NCBI GenBank assembly: GCA_951640165.1
Contig: OX621234.1
Location: forward strand, 32,678,549 to 32,742,548
DNA: 64,000 bases
From: Pseudoips prasinana
Taxonomy: Eukaryota; Arthropoda; Insecta; Lepidoptera; Nolidae
Reading direction: 5' to 3'
A model generated the notes under the pieces. That model did not search any database, was not told the DNA's origin, and was given only the letters and a program-made list of their open reading frames with translations. The translations under genes and the position numbers were made by a program. Numbering within the stretch: the first letter of the stretch is position 1; every line of letters starts with the position of its first letter. This document shows, in pieces, positions 1 through 10,004 of the stretch.

Positions 1-230
1 AGCTATAAAGCTACAAATTTTCATCGACATCCGTTGGGTAGTATTTGCATGAAAGAGTAACAAACACCCATCCATAATTACAAAGTTTCGCATTTATAAT
101 ATTAGTAGGATTAAGAGCAATGTATATAATTTATTTTCGAATTTACACGGTTAATTATTTGTTAACATATGTTAATTCTCGGAATTTCATGTCATAATAA
201 GAATCATATAATAAGGATCAATCAGGCAGA

Positions 231-440
231 ATGCTGCCTGACTATATGCAGTATCTACTGCCGCAGTTACAGGTCTTGCAGCCTGACTATATGTCAGGCT
301 GCAAGACCTGTAACTGCGGCTTGGCAACTCACATGCCAAGTGTGGGGTCTAGGGCAAACTCCCCATATGGCAACGACGTAGACCCTTTGCTTTATGAGAG
401 GCCTTTACCCAGCAGTGGATCGACATCGAGATCAGGCTGA
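231..440 (+). repeat. Lepidopteran interspersed repeat, LINE 3'-end-like
   Basis: The stretch from about 320 to 440 recurs in reverse orientation near 7566-7700, sharing the block around the words TTGGCAACTCACATGCCAA and CAGCAGTGGATCGACA. It ends in a short TGATAATAATAA tail, as LINE 3' ends do. The exact family is not recognised. Short open frames across it are not convincing genes. Confidence 0.5.
261..319. repeat. Perfect 27-bp hairpin
   Basis: Positions 261-287 and 293-319 are exact reverse complements separated by a 5-base loop (TATAT). It sits at the left edge of the interspersed repeat and duplicates part of it in inverse orientation. Confidence 0.9.
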
Positions 441-1150
441 TAATAATAACAGATTGGACTAAAAGAATTCATGTGGATTAAAATTGTTAACATTAAATTG
501 TTTTACATGTGTATCGACTGCTTGTATAGCATTTTCAATCACTGTCAGTTTTTGTGCAGTCCTATGTTGAGTTATAAATTTAATTGAATATTCCTGGAGT
601 ACAATATACGTAATAAAAAAGTGTTCTTAAATATACATAGTATCTGCATGTTTCCAGTAAATTTGCTTTTTGATTATGATGAGATGTTACAATAGTAGTC
701 ATCCTTAGTACAAGTTACTGACATACTTTCGCTGTACCAACACATTAATCGTGTAAAACCTACATAGATTATAAATACATTGTAACAGATATGATAAATA
801 TCATAATTTCGCATTTAAAGGTGTTATGAAACTTTGTCATAAATAATAGTTTTTATTTAAATGAATATATTTTATTTGAATAGATATCAAACGTATTATT
901 AGATTATCACATGTCGTACTTATTAGAACATAAGAAATATTTACTACATTGAGGTCAATTTCTTATCGGCACTTTATTATTTACTCGTTATTCCATGATG
1001 AAGAAAGATTATGAAGTAACCTTGGATCTATCGTAATACATTTGGAATTTCGCATTGATCTTATTAAGCTATTTAAAAAACTAAGTTAGCATAGCATTTT
1101 TTTAATATTAATGTTTGTAACCTAAAACTAAAAACAGTGAACTTTGACAA
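441..1150. other. AT-rich stretch without a recognised feature
   Basis: No exon, repeat boundary or long open frame is apparent. Confidence 0.5.
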
Positions 1151-1183
1151 CAATGCAGGTTAACCTCAGCATATAAAAAAATA

Positions 1184-1420
1184 ATGCTGTGTGGTGACGG
1201 CATAAAATATCATCACCCCATCTCATACCATGGGGGGCGTAGAAATCGGCTGAGGGAATACCTACCAGAGAAAATGGGCAACAGCGTTTTTTCTGTGAAC
1301 TATGACCACCAAACTGCGATCGCCAACCCGTCTCCCAAGCGTGGCGATTATGGCTTATCCCCCCTACTCTTTGGGGAGGCTCTTGTCCAGCAGTGGACGT
1401 ACTTTGGCTGACATGATGAT
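1184..1420 (+). repeat. RTE-like LINE 3'-end fragment
   Basis: The segment ends with GTCCAGCAGTGGACG followed by TGGCTGACATGATGATAA. This is the same kind of terminus as the RTE-like element at 33706-34110: a final QQW-type codon block, a stop and a short TGA/ATG repeat tail. The preceding GC-rich part is a short open frame without a recognisable domain. Confidence 0.5.
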
Positions 1421-1549
1421 AAAAATATATTTTGTCATAAATAAAACTTACCTTATTGGAATAACATTTAGGTACTTTTAAACTTCTTTCTTGAATTGGT
1501 TAAATTGAATTACATGAACAATGACGACTTTGTCGTGAAATTATAAGGC

Positions 1550-1945
1550 AATCATGGTGTGGGCAGGAATTCATCTTGGCGGACGAACCCAGCTCGTTTG
1601 GATCCAAGGCAGCATGACTGCACAAAAATACCTTATCATAAATATATGAATGAGGTAGTAGAGCCCGTATTGTCCCACACAGAATCCAAATAGGCCAAGA
1701 ACTTTTTCTAATCATGCACGATAATTCTCCTTCGCAAACGGCATGCAGTCATCAGACTTAAATCCTATTGAGCATGCCTGGGACATGCTACAACGAAAAG
1801 CTTTAAGAGATTGCTCGCCAAATTTGATGGCAGAAAAACAACTTTACGAACACTGCATAGAATATTGGACTTCATACCGCAGCAACACATTGACAGTTTA
1901 ATTATAAGTATGAACAATCAAAGGTGTCAGCACTGATTAATAATC
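1550..1945 (+). pseudogene. Decayed Tc1-like transposase fragment
   Basis: The plus strand encodes, with frameshifts and stops, the second half of the same transposase family that is intact at 15203-16249: VWAG, GGRTQL, WIQGSMTA, then an SPDLNPIEHAWD-like segment (here LNPIEHAWDMLQ) and the IPQQ-ID C-terminal block. About 100 residues around the second catalytic Asp are scrambled. It directly abuts the 5'-truncated LINE that begins near 1962. No terminal inverted repeat is visible. Confidence 0.75.
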
Positions 1946-1974
1946 ATTATATTAAATAGAATTCTCTTAGTCAG

Positions 1975-2769
1975 TTGTCTGATTGTGACGTTAGGAAGAG
2001 CATTCTATCCATTACATCTAACGCAGTAGGCAATGACAATATCACCCGTAATATGGTCCTTCCTATCCTTGACGAAATTCTTCCTGCCATTACCCACATC
2101 CTAAATTCATCTTTAAGCTGCGGCGTCTTTCCAGTAATATGGAAAGATGCACAAATTACTCCCCTTCCAAAGAAGGCCAACCCAGCATCCTTTTCTGACT
2201 ATCGCCCAATTTCTATCCTGCCTTTCCTTTCCAAAGTCCTTGAACGCCTTGTCCACAACCAACTAAGTAGCTTTCTCACGAAAAATAATCTCCTTAATCC
2301 CTTCCAGTCTGGTTTTCGTCCTGGCCATAGTACAACCTCTGCCTTGGTTCATATTACGGATGACATTAGAGCCGGGTTAGAACGTGGTCATTTAACAGCG
2401 CTTGCACTGCTCGATTTTAGTAATGCGTTTAATACTGTGGATTTTGATGTGTTACTGGGGATATTACGCTCTCTTAACTTATCTCCAACAGTTATTGACT
2501 GGTTTCGTAGTTACCTGTCTGGCCGCCGGCAGTGTGTTCGTATCGAGAATTTATGTTCTTCTTGGTGCAATACTAATGCAGGCGTGCCTCAGGGTGGCGT
2601 TTTATCTCCATTACTATTCGCAATTTTTATAAATTCCATTTCAAAAAGCCTTCTTTCTTCCTACCACCTTTACGCAGACGATCTTCAGATTTACAACCAG
2701 GCTCCTTTAAATAGGCTGGCAGAAGCTGTTAGCAATATCAATACTGATCTGGTTACTATCAGTGAATGA
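1975..2769 (+). pseudogene. LINE reverse transcriptase (N-terminal part)
   Basis: 264 codons of a non-LTR reverse transcriptase. Visible palm-domain motifs, in order: ITPLPKK and YRPISILPFLSKVLERL; FRPGHSTTSALVH; motif A ALLDFSNAFNTVD; motif B AGVPQGGVLSPLLF; motif C LYADDLQIY with the catalytic YADD near 2670. The frame is open upstream of the first Met, so the fragment starts inside the original ORF2. A single TGA ends the frame; translation past it continues the same protein to the mariner insertion site. It cannot now make a full enzyme. Confidence 0.9.
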
Positions 2770-2841
2770 AGTCATGCGCACGGATTACTTATTAACCCTC
2801 AGAAGACCCAGGTCATTGTTGTTGGCAGTTCGAGGATGATA

Positions 2842-4136
2842 CGAGGGGTGATCCAAAAGTAATGATAATCAATAATAAACACAATGAATAAAATAAAAAA
2901 ATAAATTTATTTCTCAACATAGTCTCCTAGCAAGTCTATACATTTAGTCCATCTCTTTTCTAAACCTAAAATTCCCTTAGAAAAAAAATCTTTATCTTGA
3001 CTCTCAAAAAAGTCCTCAACCGCGGCCATCACGTCGCTATCATCGTCAAATTTCTTGCCTCGGAGGTGTTCCTTGAGTCGTGGAAAGAGATAGAAGTCAC
3101 TGGGGGCTAGATCTGGTGAATAGGGGGGGTGTTCCACCAGCTCAAAGCCCGCTTCCTGAATGGCAGCCATGGCAATTGCAGCTTTGTGAACCGGTGCGTT
3201 GTCTTGATGGAACAGTACTCCAGCCCGCAGTTTGCCTCGCCTTTTCTCCTTAATAGCCTCCCGCAATCTTCTTATTTGTTCTGCATAATAGGAGCCTGTA
3301 ATAGTGGCCCCCTTTTCCAAGTAGTCCACCATGATTATTCCTTCAGCATCCCAAAAAACAGACGCCATAACCTTCCCTGCTGAGCTTGACACTTTGAATT
3401 TCTTCGGCGTCGGTTCATCGGGTCGTTTCCATGTCATCGATTGTTGTTTTGTTTCAGGATCAAAATGGTGGATCCAGGTCTCGTCCATGGTCACAAAACG
3501 TGACAAAAAATTATCCTTGTCTGCCTGGAACTTTTCGAGATTTGCTCTTGACATGTCAACTCGTTTCTTCTTTTGCTCGTCGTTTAACATTTTCGGTACC
3601 CAACGCGCGGAGACCTTTCTCATATGCAATTCGTTCGCAAGGATTCTTTGAATGCTGCCATATGAGAGCCCTGTGACCTCAGCTACATGCCTGATAGTCA
3701 TTCTTCGATCTTCCAATACAACTTCTTCAACTTTTTTCACATTTTCTTCAGTGAGGGACGTCGATGGGCGTCCTTCGCGGTGTTCGTCTTCCGTCGATGT
3801 TCTTCCCAGCTTAAACTCCTTAGCCCAGCGTGCAACTGTGGAATATGGAGGAGAAGAGTCCCCTAATGTTTCCACCAAGTCGCTGTGTATGTCTTTGGTA
3901 GACATTTTTTTCAAGCAGAGGTATTTAATGACAGCTCTGATTTCGTTTTTTTCCATTTTGATGTTCACTCCTTGACAGTCTGTATTCAAATGAATGTAGC
4001 TCCCGGGAATCGTGGCCTATTTATATGATTTTTTTTTCCTGAACTAGTGGGTAACTGAACAAGTGACTGATATTTTTTTTGTATTTTTGTGTGCACTAGA
4101 AATAACTGATTATCATTACTTTTGGATCACCCCTCG
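2842..4136 (-). mobile_element. Complete mariner transposon, nested in the LINE
   Basis: 1295 bp bounded by perfect 30-bp terminal inverted repeats (2842-2871 and 4107-4136, starting CGAGGGGTGATCC). The insertion is flanked by a duplicated TA at 2840-2841 and 4137-4138. Removing the element and one TA rejoins the LINE sequence. It carries one intact transposase frame on the minus strand. Size, TA target and single gene are those of mariner elements. Perfect repeats and an open frame point to a recent insertion. Confidence 0.96.
2907..3989 (-). CDS. Mariner transposase, intact
   Basis: 360 codons without interruption. The family cuts the element out and inserts it at TA dinucleotides. The N-terminal paired-type helix-turn-helix region spans about residues 12-125, followed by the mariner linker signature WVPKML (130-135). 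Catalytic triad: D169 in MDETW, D263 in HQDNAPVH, D298 in YSPDLAPSDF. D263 and D298 are separated by 34 residues, the mariner DD34D spacing. The second Met (residue 12, at 3956, start MEKNEIRAV) gives 349 residues, closer to the usual family length, and is the likelier start. All motifs expected of an active enzyme are present; activity itself is inference. Confidence 0.95.
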   Translation of the reverse strand: MNTDCQGVNIKMEKNEIRAVIKYLCLKKMSTKDIHSDLVETLGDSSPPYSTVARWAKEFKLGRTSTEDEHREGRPSTSLTEENVKKVEEVVLEDRRMTIRHVAEVTGLSYGSIQRILANELHMRKVSARWVPKMLNDEQKKKRVDMSRANLEKFQADKDNFLSRFVTMDETWIHHFDPETKQQSMTWKRPDEPTPKKFKVSSSAGKVMASVFWDAEGIIMVDYLEKGATITGSYYAEQIRRLREAIKEKRRGKLRAGVLFHQDNAPVHKAAIAMAAIQEAGFELVEHPPYSPDLAPSDFYLFPRLKEHLRGKKFDDDSDVMAAVEDFFESQDKDFFSKGILGLEKRWTKCIDLLGDYVEK

Positions 4137-4189
4137 TAGCTAAAGTGTCTTGGTCTTAACTTCCACAACTTCGTTTTGGTAGCAATATT

Positions 4190-4834
4190 TTGCCGCTATG
4201 TCGCGAAGTAAAAAATTTAGGCATATACTTGGACAACTGCCTCTCCTGGGGCCCTCAGCTTCAATACGTCAGTCGCAAAATATTTGCGTCGATTGGACCC
4301 TTGCGAAGATTTAAAAACTTTCTCCCAACTAGCACCAAAATTGCGCTTGCTCAATCCCTTCTTCTTCCAATACTAGATTACGCAGATGTCAGCTATCTTG
4401 ATCTTACCGAGGCCCAGCTTGATAAACTTGAGCGTCTCCAGAACGTCTGTATAAGATTCATATTTGGTCTACGTAAATATGATCATGTCACGGAATTTCC
4501 CAATAAGCTCAAGTGGCTGCCCATTCGCTTTCGCCGGAATGCTCATATTCTGTCACTTCTATACAATGTATTGTTTATTCCTTCTACTCCCTCTTATCTT
4601 AAAGATCGCTTTTCTTTCCTTTACGAGTCACATTCAAGATTACTAAGATCATCGCAAAATCTTCGATTAAAAATGCCAGAGCATTCCTCAATATTTTTTG
4701 ACAAATCGTTTGCTGTGCAAGGTGCCCGTCTGTGGAATGCACTGCCATTAGTAATTCGTCAAGCAAAATCACTACGACAGTTTCAGAATCTTGTGAAAGA
4801 GCACTACTTGTCTCTTCAACAAAGTACAAATTGA
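4190..4834 (+). pseudogene. LINE ORF2 C-terminal part
   Basis: Continuation of the LINE reverse transcriptase after the mariner. It carries the post-catalytic VKNLGIYLDNCLSW segment, the thumb-like LLLPILDYADVSYLDL block and the C-terminal LWNALPLVIRQAKS motif, ending in a stop at 4834. The same region is found in broken form at 28049-28540. A frame break lies just upstream, between the mariner end and 4190. Confidence 0.85.
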
Positions 4835-4904
4835 TTACTTTTAATTGGTCTAGAACTTCAGCATAAAAAATAGCTCTTGTGTACATTATGGTTATAATTT
4901 TCAA

Positions 4905-4905
<1 letters not shown>

Positions 4906-4946
<41 letters not shown>
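4906..4946. repeat. (AT)n microsatellite
   Basis: Uninterrupted alternating AT for about 40 bp inside the LINE 3' UTR. Confidence 0.95.
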
Positions 4947-4953
<7 letters not shown>

Positions 4954-5460
4954 GTTATATATAGTATAGATGATATATAATATGTAAGTTATGTATAAGT
5001 TTGTAGCGTATTAAGTTCACTGTTTTAGTCATGGTACCAGTGCGTACCATGTCATCATTTGTGTACACTGACAACTACCGCAACTCTTTTTATTCCATAC
5101 TCCAATCCCTGCCTAGGTTGTCTGGAAGAGATCACATTTAGTGATAAGGCCGCCAATTGTACATTTCTGTAATGCATCCTTGTTCTTTATATTGTATTTT
5201 CCTTGGTGTACAATAAAGAGTTATCTATCTATCTAGAATTGATCAATTTAATTAAAATTATTAGTTTTATAAGAAGATATTAAGTATTTTTATAAAGTTA
5301 ACGTTATTATATTGGCTCACATTTTTTCGTCCATCTATCGCATGTCGCAATAAGGCGGCGCCCATCGCTCGCATCATCTAACCGTGCAGCATTTACATAC
5401 TCACTATTTTATGCAAACGCTCGACAGTGTTTCGATCACTGTATTGATATACTTAATTGC

Positions 5461-5545
5461 AACTGGCTTCTCTAGTTGCAATTTTCTCGTTTTATGAGGC
5501 TATAGCCTCTTTACATCATTCTGTCTCCCGCTTTGCTGAATTGAT
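5461..5545 (-). repeat. Dispersed repeat, second copy at 35363-35445
   Basis: The reverse complement shares AAAGCGGGAGACA, AGGCTATAGCCTCATAAAA and a following GAGAAxTTGCAAC block with 35363-35445 (plus strand). Family not identified. Confidence 0.6.
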
Positions 5546-6090
5546 ATAATTGTTGTTGTTAACTTGATAACGACAACGTGTATCGTTTTCCTTTCTAATC
5601 AAGCTAGCTAGTGTGTCCAATAAACCGGTCAAAGAGTGAAACATCAAGAATATCGTGAAAATATCCGACTCCACAACCTTTTTAATTAAAACAATAAAAT
5701 AACGAATGTTTTATTAATGTCCTTGAAAAACCTATCATCCTACCATTCACTGTATCAGAAAATTCGTCATAGTAGTTTAGATATTATATGAAATATAAAA
5801 TATCCTTAGATTCTGTTGATATTAGTTCTGTTGTTATATCGTCCCAACATGCCAATGAGCAAGCAAACAGCCTAGGTCTCATTATAACTTAGAAATGTAC
5901 ACAAACTCGGCAAAACTAGCTATAATAAATATTTAGTGGTTTATCTAAGTTGGATCACCTGGAAAAATATACAATCATTTCACTTGGGATCCCATGACAG
6001 GCTAAGCTAAGTGAATCGTGTTTGGTTAAAATATGTGAATTTTGATGTTGAATAACTGGGCTGACCGAGTTCAGTATGGAAATTTAGAGT
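5546..6090. other. AT-rich stretch without a recognised feature
   Basis: Nothing supportable was seen here. Confidence 0.4.
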
Positions 6091-6114
6091 TGCTCATAGC
6101 TAGATGCTCTCACC

Positions 6115-6205
6115 CCTCCGTTAGTGTTGGGCGAGGTTAAGCAACTACGCTCGCGGTCAGTCCATAGATGGGTGACCACCAAAGTGGCTTAGTTTCTTAG
6201 CGCCG
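6115..6205 (+). repeat. 5S rRNA-like fragment
   Basis: Two blocks resemble the internal promoter region of 5S rRNA in the right order and spacing: GAGGTTAAGCAAC (about 6134-6146) and CGGTCAG...GATGGGTGACC (about 6154-6176). The 5' third and the closing stem of a 5S gene are missing, and the 3' part differs. It is read as a 5S-derived SINE piece or pseudogene, not a functional gene. Confidence 0.5.
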
Positions 6206-6210
6206 CGAAT

Positions 6211-6715
6211 CGATTGGTAGTGTGCCACTTGGGGTGATTGATCCTAAATGTTTATATTAACCTTTAGGGCGCCACATACCCCGGGGTTTTTAAATTAATG
6301 ATTTTATCGCAACTGCACCACTCGCATCAATAATGAAATACATGCTATCTCTTTCTTACGCTTCGACATAACGCTACTTATATAAATTTGACAAGATTTT
6401 ATGAAACGGCTATATTTACAAATCTGGGTATGTATATTTTTAAACCAACTAACACTGACAGTTGTACGTTCGAACCCCCCAAAGTGTACTTATCGTATGG
6501 GCAGTGGTAACCCTAGTGTCAGAGTTTTTCAATCCGCCCAGTAGGGCTCGCGACGACGTCACCATGCGTGAGAAAGAGATAGCATGTATTCCATTATAGA
6601 TCGCAACTGCACCAGTTGCGATAAAATCATAAATTTTAAAACCCCGGGGTATGTGGCGCCCAAAAGGTTAATATAAACATTTAGGATCAATCACCCGAAG
6701 TGGCACTACCAATCG
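6211..6715. mobile_element. Foldback MITE with 150-bp inverted arms
   Basis: Left arm 6211-6362 and right arm 6566-6715 are inverted copies with about 90% identity by eye, starting CGATTGGTAGTG and containing the block CCCCGGGGTATGTGGCGCC (as read on the right arm). The central 200 bp is unique and has no coding capacity. No clear target-site duplication was found, so the superfamily is open. Confidence 0.8.
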
Positions 6716-6762
6716 TTTCATCTACTAAAAGAATAACAGTATAACTATTAAAACATCGAAAT

Positions 6763-6763
<1 letters not shown>

Positions 6764-6816
<53 letters not shown>
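6764..6816. repeat. (AT)n microsatellite
   Basis: About 53 bp of uninterrupted AT, immediately 5' of a truncated SINE. Confidence 0.95.
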
Positions 6817-6818
<2 letters not shown>

Positions 6819-6834
6819 ATTACAAGAAAATAAA

Positions 6835-7066
6835 AGCATCGAAGTCCGTGAATTCGATTCCCACCCAGGACAGATATTTGCGTCCATAAACACGTCTGTT
6901 TGTCCTCAGTCTGGGTGTAATTATCTATATACGTATGTATTTACAAAAGAAAAGTAGTATATGTAGTATATCAGTAATCTGGTTTCCATAGTACAAGCTC
7001 TGCTTGGTGTGGAACAGATGGCTGTATGTAAATAAAATAATGTCCCAATATATTATTATTAAGTTC
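6835..7066 (+). mobile_element. tRNA-headed SINE (type A), 5'-truncated
   Basis: Begins inside the tRNA head at a box-B-like TTCGATTCCCACCCAGGAC. It is followed by the family body (TCTGGGTGTAATTATCT, TATATGTAGTATATC, TTTCCATAGTACAAGCT) and ends at AATGTCCCAATATATTATTATT. Other type A copies are near 36211, 36760, 46072 and 48320. Confidence 0.8.
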
Positions 7067-7325
7067 CATAAGTATCACATGTGATATGCTAATAATACGT
7101 TCGATTTCTATTCAAATTATAGTACAAAAATATGTTCTATTACATTTATGTCTACTATCATAGACGAAGTTTTATAACATCTACCTTTGAACGCGCAATT
7201 ATGATTTATCACATCTCAGTAACTTGTACTATGGATGACTAGCATCTCATCATGATCATTCAACGTTCAAATTGTTAAAGTTCTGAAAATATGCAGCTTC
7301 TATGAATATTTAAGTAGCTATAATG

Positions 7326-7513
7326 AATCACACTAATATTATAAAAGCGAAAGTTTGGGAGTGTGTTAGTGTGTATGTTTGTTACTTCTTTAAGTCTAAA
7401 CGGCAGGAGCGATTTTAATACAATTTGGTATGGAGTTAGTTGACACCCTGGATTAACACATAGGCTATAATTTATAAAGTTTAACGCCGGTAAAACCGCG
7501 GGGCATAGCTAGC
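7326..7513 (+). mobile_element. Short non-autonomous Helitron-like element
   Basis: Starts with the lepidopteran Helitron-type opening CTAATATTATAAAAGCGAAAG. The 3' end reads GGTAAAACCGCGGGGCATAG then CTAG at 7509-7512, i.e. a GC-rich terminal hairpin followed by CTAG, with no inverted repeats or target duplication. Confidence 0.7.
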
Positions 7514-7559
7514 ATTCAGATAAAATGCGGGCCCAACACAAGACCTCACAACATCAGAC

Positions 7560-7710
7560 AGTTATCACCATCAGCCTGGTGTCGACCACTGCTGGGTAAA
7601 AACCTCCCCCAAAGCAAAGGTTACTACAACATGACCATATGAGGGAATTTACCCTAGACCCCAACACTTGGCATGTGAGTTGCCAAGCCGCAGTTAGGTC
7701 ATAGCTAGTA
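7560..7710 (-). repeat. Lepidopteran interspersed repeat (copy of 320-440)
   Basis: Reverse-strand counterpart of the repeat at 231-440; it shares the TTGGCATGTGAGTTGCCAA region and GACCACTGCTGGGTAAA. Confidence 0.6.
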
Positions 7711-8127
7711 TACAGGTGGTGTTGCTGCCTCGAGTAACTCTTGAGTCACATTTTAAAAAATCCCAAAGGATGTTATGAGGTAAACTCAACTATTTGATCG
7801 ATTTGAATATCGTACTTTTAATAACATTTTATTGATATTTTATTATCTGTTTCAGGATAGCTCCAAGTAGCTACATAATTTACACAATAAACGTAAACTG
7901 CTATAAGACCTGTATCCGCCCGCAACCGACTGGCATATATACTAAAATTGGAAAAAATATATGAAGAAGTTAATTAATTGCTCAAACATATTGCATGGAT
8001 AATAATGTAATCGCGAAGACGAATGAACTGATTTAGATGTATGTTATGTTCGTCTGGACCTCGAGAAATTTCCAAGCTCATTGAAAAAGTAAAAACACTT
8101 TTTGCCTGCCTTGACTTGCTGTAAATG

Positions 8128-8330
8128 ACTGCACGTGTGGCGCAGCGGCTAAGATAGTCGCATCGCCGCTTCGTGTCCCGGGTTCGAATCCCACGCAGGA
8201 CAACTATTTGTGTGACCCATAAATAGTTGTTCTGAGTCTGGATGTACTTTGTGTCCATCAATTATACGTTTGTAAAGTACCCTGCGACACAGGGATTAAA
8301 TTCTCAGGTGTTGGCGTTGCCTTTAAAAAA
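8128..8330 (+). mobile_element. tRNA-headed SINE (type B), copy 1
   Basis: The tRNA-derived head has an A box (TGGCGCAGCGGCTAAGA) and a B box (GGTTCGAATCCC). The body follows: a 10-bp stem (8200-8209 with 8221-8230), then TCTGAGTCTGGATGTA, then TTGTAAAGTACCCTGCGACA and a tail rich in A. Two further copies are near 14690 (minus) and 63803 (plus). Confidence 0.88.
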
Positions 8331-8374
8331 AACATCGCTATCTCTGATACATGACAGTAGACTATCCTCTTTTA

Positions 8375-8814
8375 GGGCCTATGCACACCTCGTATTTTAA
8401 GCGCGCCGTTGACGTGCCTTTGTAGCCATACAGACGCGATACGCACGCAAGTAAGATGCAGCCTGCAACCTGTATAAATTCAAATCTGCGTTTGAATCGA
8501 TACAGACGCACGTGTGTAGCAATACAGACGCGATGCTAACGCGCGTGTGTATCGATACAGACGCGCCGGTGCTGCGCGTTTCTATCAATACAAACGACAG
8601 CAAACTGCTACGTAGGATAAAAGCGCGCCGTCGACGCGATACAAACACGCTGCTAACGCGCGTCTGTATCGCTACAAACGCGCGTTAGTATCGATTCAGT
8701 CGCGCCGGTGCTGCGCTTTTGAATCGATACAAACGACAACTAACTGCTCTGTATAAAAGCACGCCGTAGACGCGCGCCAACGGCGCGTTTAAAAAACGTG
8801 GTGTGCACAGGCTC
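8375..8814. mobile_element. PIF/Harbinger-like MITE, GC-rich
   Basis: 440 bp. Imperfect terminal inverted repeats begin GGGCCTATGCACACC on the left and GAGCCTGTGCACACC on the right. The flanks are TTA at 8372-8374 and TTA at 8815-8817, a 3-bp TTA duplication as used by PIF/Harbinger elements. The interior is a set of repeated ACAGACGCG / GCGCGTCTG and GATACAAACG units in both orientations, so any open frame across it is a by-product of the repeats. Confidence 0.85.
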
Positions 8815-8819
8815 TTAAA

Positions 8820-9775
8820 CAACAGGCCTTATTTTCGTAATTTTTTTTTTTGGTATTTTATTGGTCTCATAAAATTATTTGGATTTAAAATTGGACCGGC
8901 TAAGTAGCGTTGATATTTTAGGATTTATAAAACATCGGATATTTAACGACAACATAAATTTATGGGCTAACTAAATTAATTCTAAGCTCATGTCATTTTC
9001 ATTAAATGACCAGGAAATTATACTTTTCAGTTATCTGTATAATTATATTGAAACCTTATTTTAATGTGAAAAATCGTTAAGATACCGCGCCGTCATTGAT
9101 TATGAACAAAAATATTTTAGTCAATACCCATTAGCCAAAAGCCATCCGAGCAAACGTGTAAGAGCCTATAAACATGTTATCTACCATTGACATAGAATAG
9201 CCCTGAGTAGAAGAAAATAAACAATAAATCTGATTTTAATGAATAAATACATAGTAAGCGTTACCATTCTTCGAAATGGTGTGTGAAAATCAGAATAGTA
9301 CATATATTTAATATTGAAATTTCTACCCTATTTAGTAGTAAACCACACGGTTGATTTTTTTTACTTGATTTACTAAACATCTCATATTTATAATCAAGTC
9401 TATTCGTCAAGTAGATATAGACGAATTTCTAAATACAGGCGGACACCCGATGCCTGTCTGTATGATCGTATAAGGCTTTGCTATTTCGTCTATTGTACGA
9501 ATATTAAATAGGGAAAAACAATCTATAACGTAAATTTTCGTAACATAGATGTAGAAATCTAAGAAACCGTTGTGAAAACGACCGTTTCCATCACTTGTCC
9601 CTTGCAGGACGACCCTTGCGGTATGATACTCTTCTGATTTTCATTAGGAAAAAGACAGAATGCCTTACTTATCTTTTAGCAACATAGATGTAGAATCCTG
9701 AAAACTTAGTTGTGAAAATGTTTACATTGCTTGGATCTGTCCTCAGTGGTGTTGTGTTTAAGGGTTTAACTTGTT
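8820..9775. other. AT-rich stretch without a recognised gene
   Basis: Two loosely similar segments, near 9540 and 9680 (AACATAGATGTAGAAATC / AACATAGATGTAGAATCC), suggest an old local duplication. A third resemblance lies at 9898-9915. No coding signal. Confidence 0.4.
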
Positions 9776-9840
9776 ATTCCTTTTGGTGTACAATAAAGAG
9801 TTAGATAAACTCTTTATTGTACTTACACCAAAAGGAATCC
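9776..9840. repeat. Inverted pair of LINE 3'-end tags
   Basis: ATTCCTTTTGGTGTACAATA at 9776 is followed, after AAAGAGTTAGATAAAC, by its inverse. The right arm carries a 4-base insertion. The unit equals the last 25 bp of the CR1/Jockey-like LINE 3' UTR (GTGTACAATAAAGAG at 5208 and 28710). Confidence 0.75.
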
Positions 9841-10004
9841 ATCTACTTTCCTGATTTTAAATAAGGAAAACATAAAGTCTTACATATTTTTTGGTAATAT
9901 AGACGCAGAAAGAAAATAATTGGTTGTGAAAACGGGAGTTTACATTCTGCGTCCTGTAGTGTCTATTATACCGATCTCTGTCATATCTGGTATTACAACA
10001 TCCT

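Larger units (their letters stand above)
1962..5235 (+). mobile_element. 5'-truncated CR1/Jockey-like LINE, interrupted by mariner
   Basis: Reverse transcriptase and C-terminal coding sequence run from about 1962 to 2839 and resume after the mariner at 4139-4834. The 3' UTR extends to about 5221 and ends at ACAATAAAGAG plus a short ATCT repeat (5222-5235). The same 3' UTR, including the phrase GATAAGGCCGCC, ends the second copy at 26640-28740. The 5' end (ORF1, endonuclease) is missing, as expected of target-primed reverse transcription. Coding is broken by a TGA near 2767 where the frame expects Trp, by a stop after the mariner, and by the mariner itself. Confidence 0.85.

Noticed and set aside
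3129..3975. Several plus-strand open frames
   Set aside because: They are the antisense of the intact mariner transposase.
6115..6205. Functional 5S rRNA gene
   Set aside because: Only the internal promoter-like blocks are present; the 5' third and the terminal stem are missing.
8128..8200. tRNA gene
   Set aside because: A and B boxes are present, but the acceptor and anticodon stems are not intact and the sequence continues into a repeated SINE body, as do the copies at 14690 and 63803.
8397..8648. 83-codon minus-strand open frame
   Set aside because: It is a translation of the inverted CG-rich repeats inside the Harbinger-like MITE; both strands give similar peptides.
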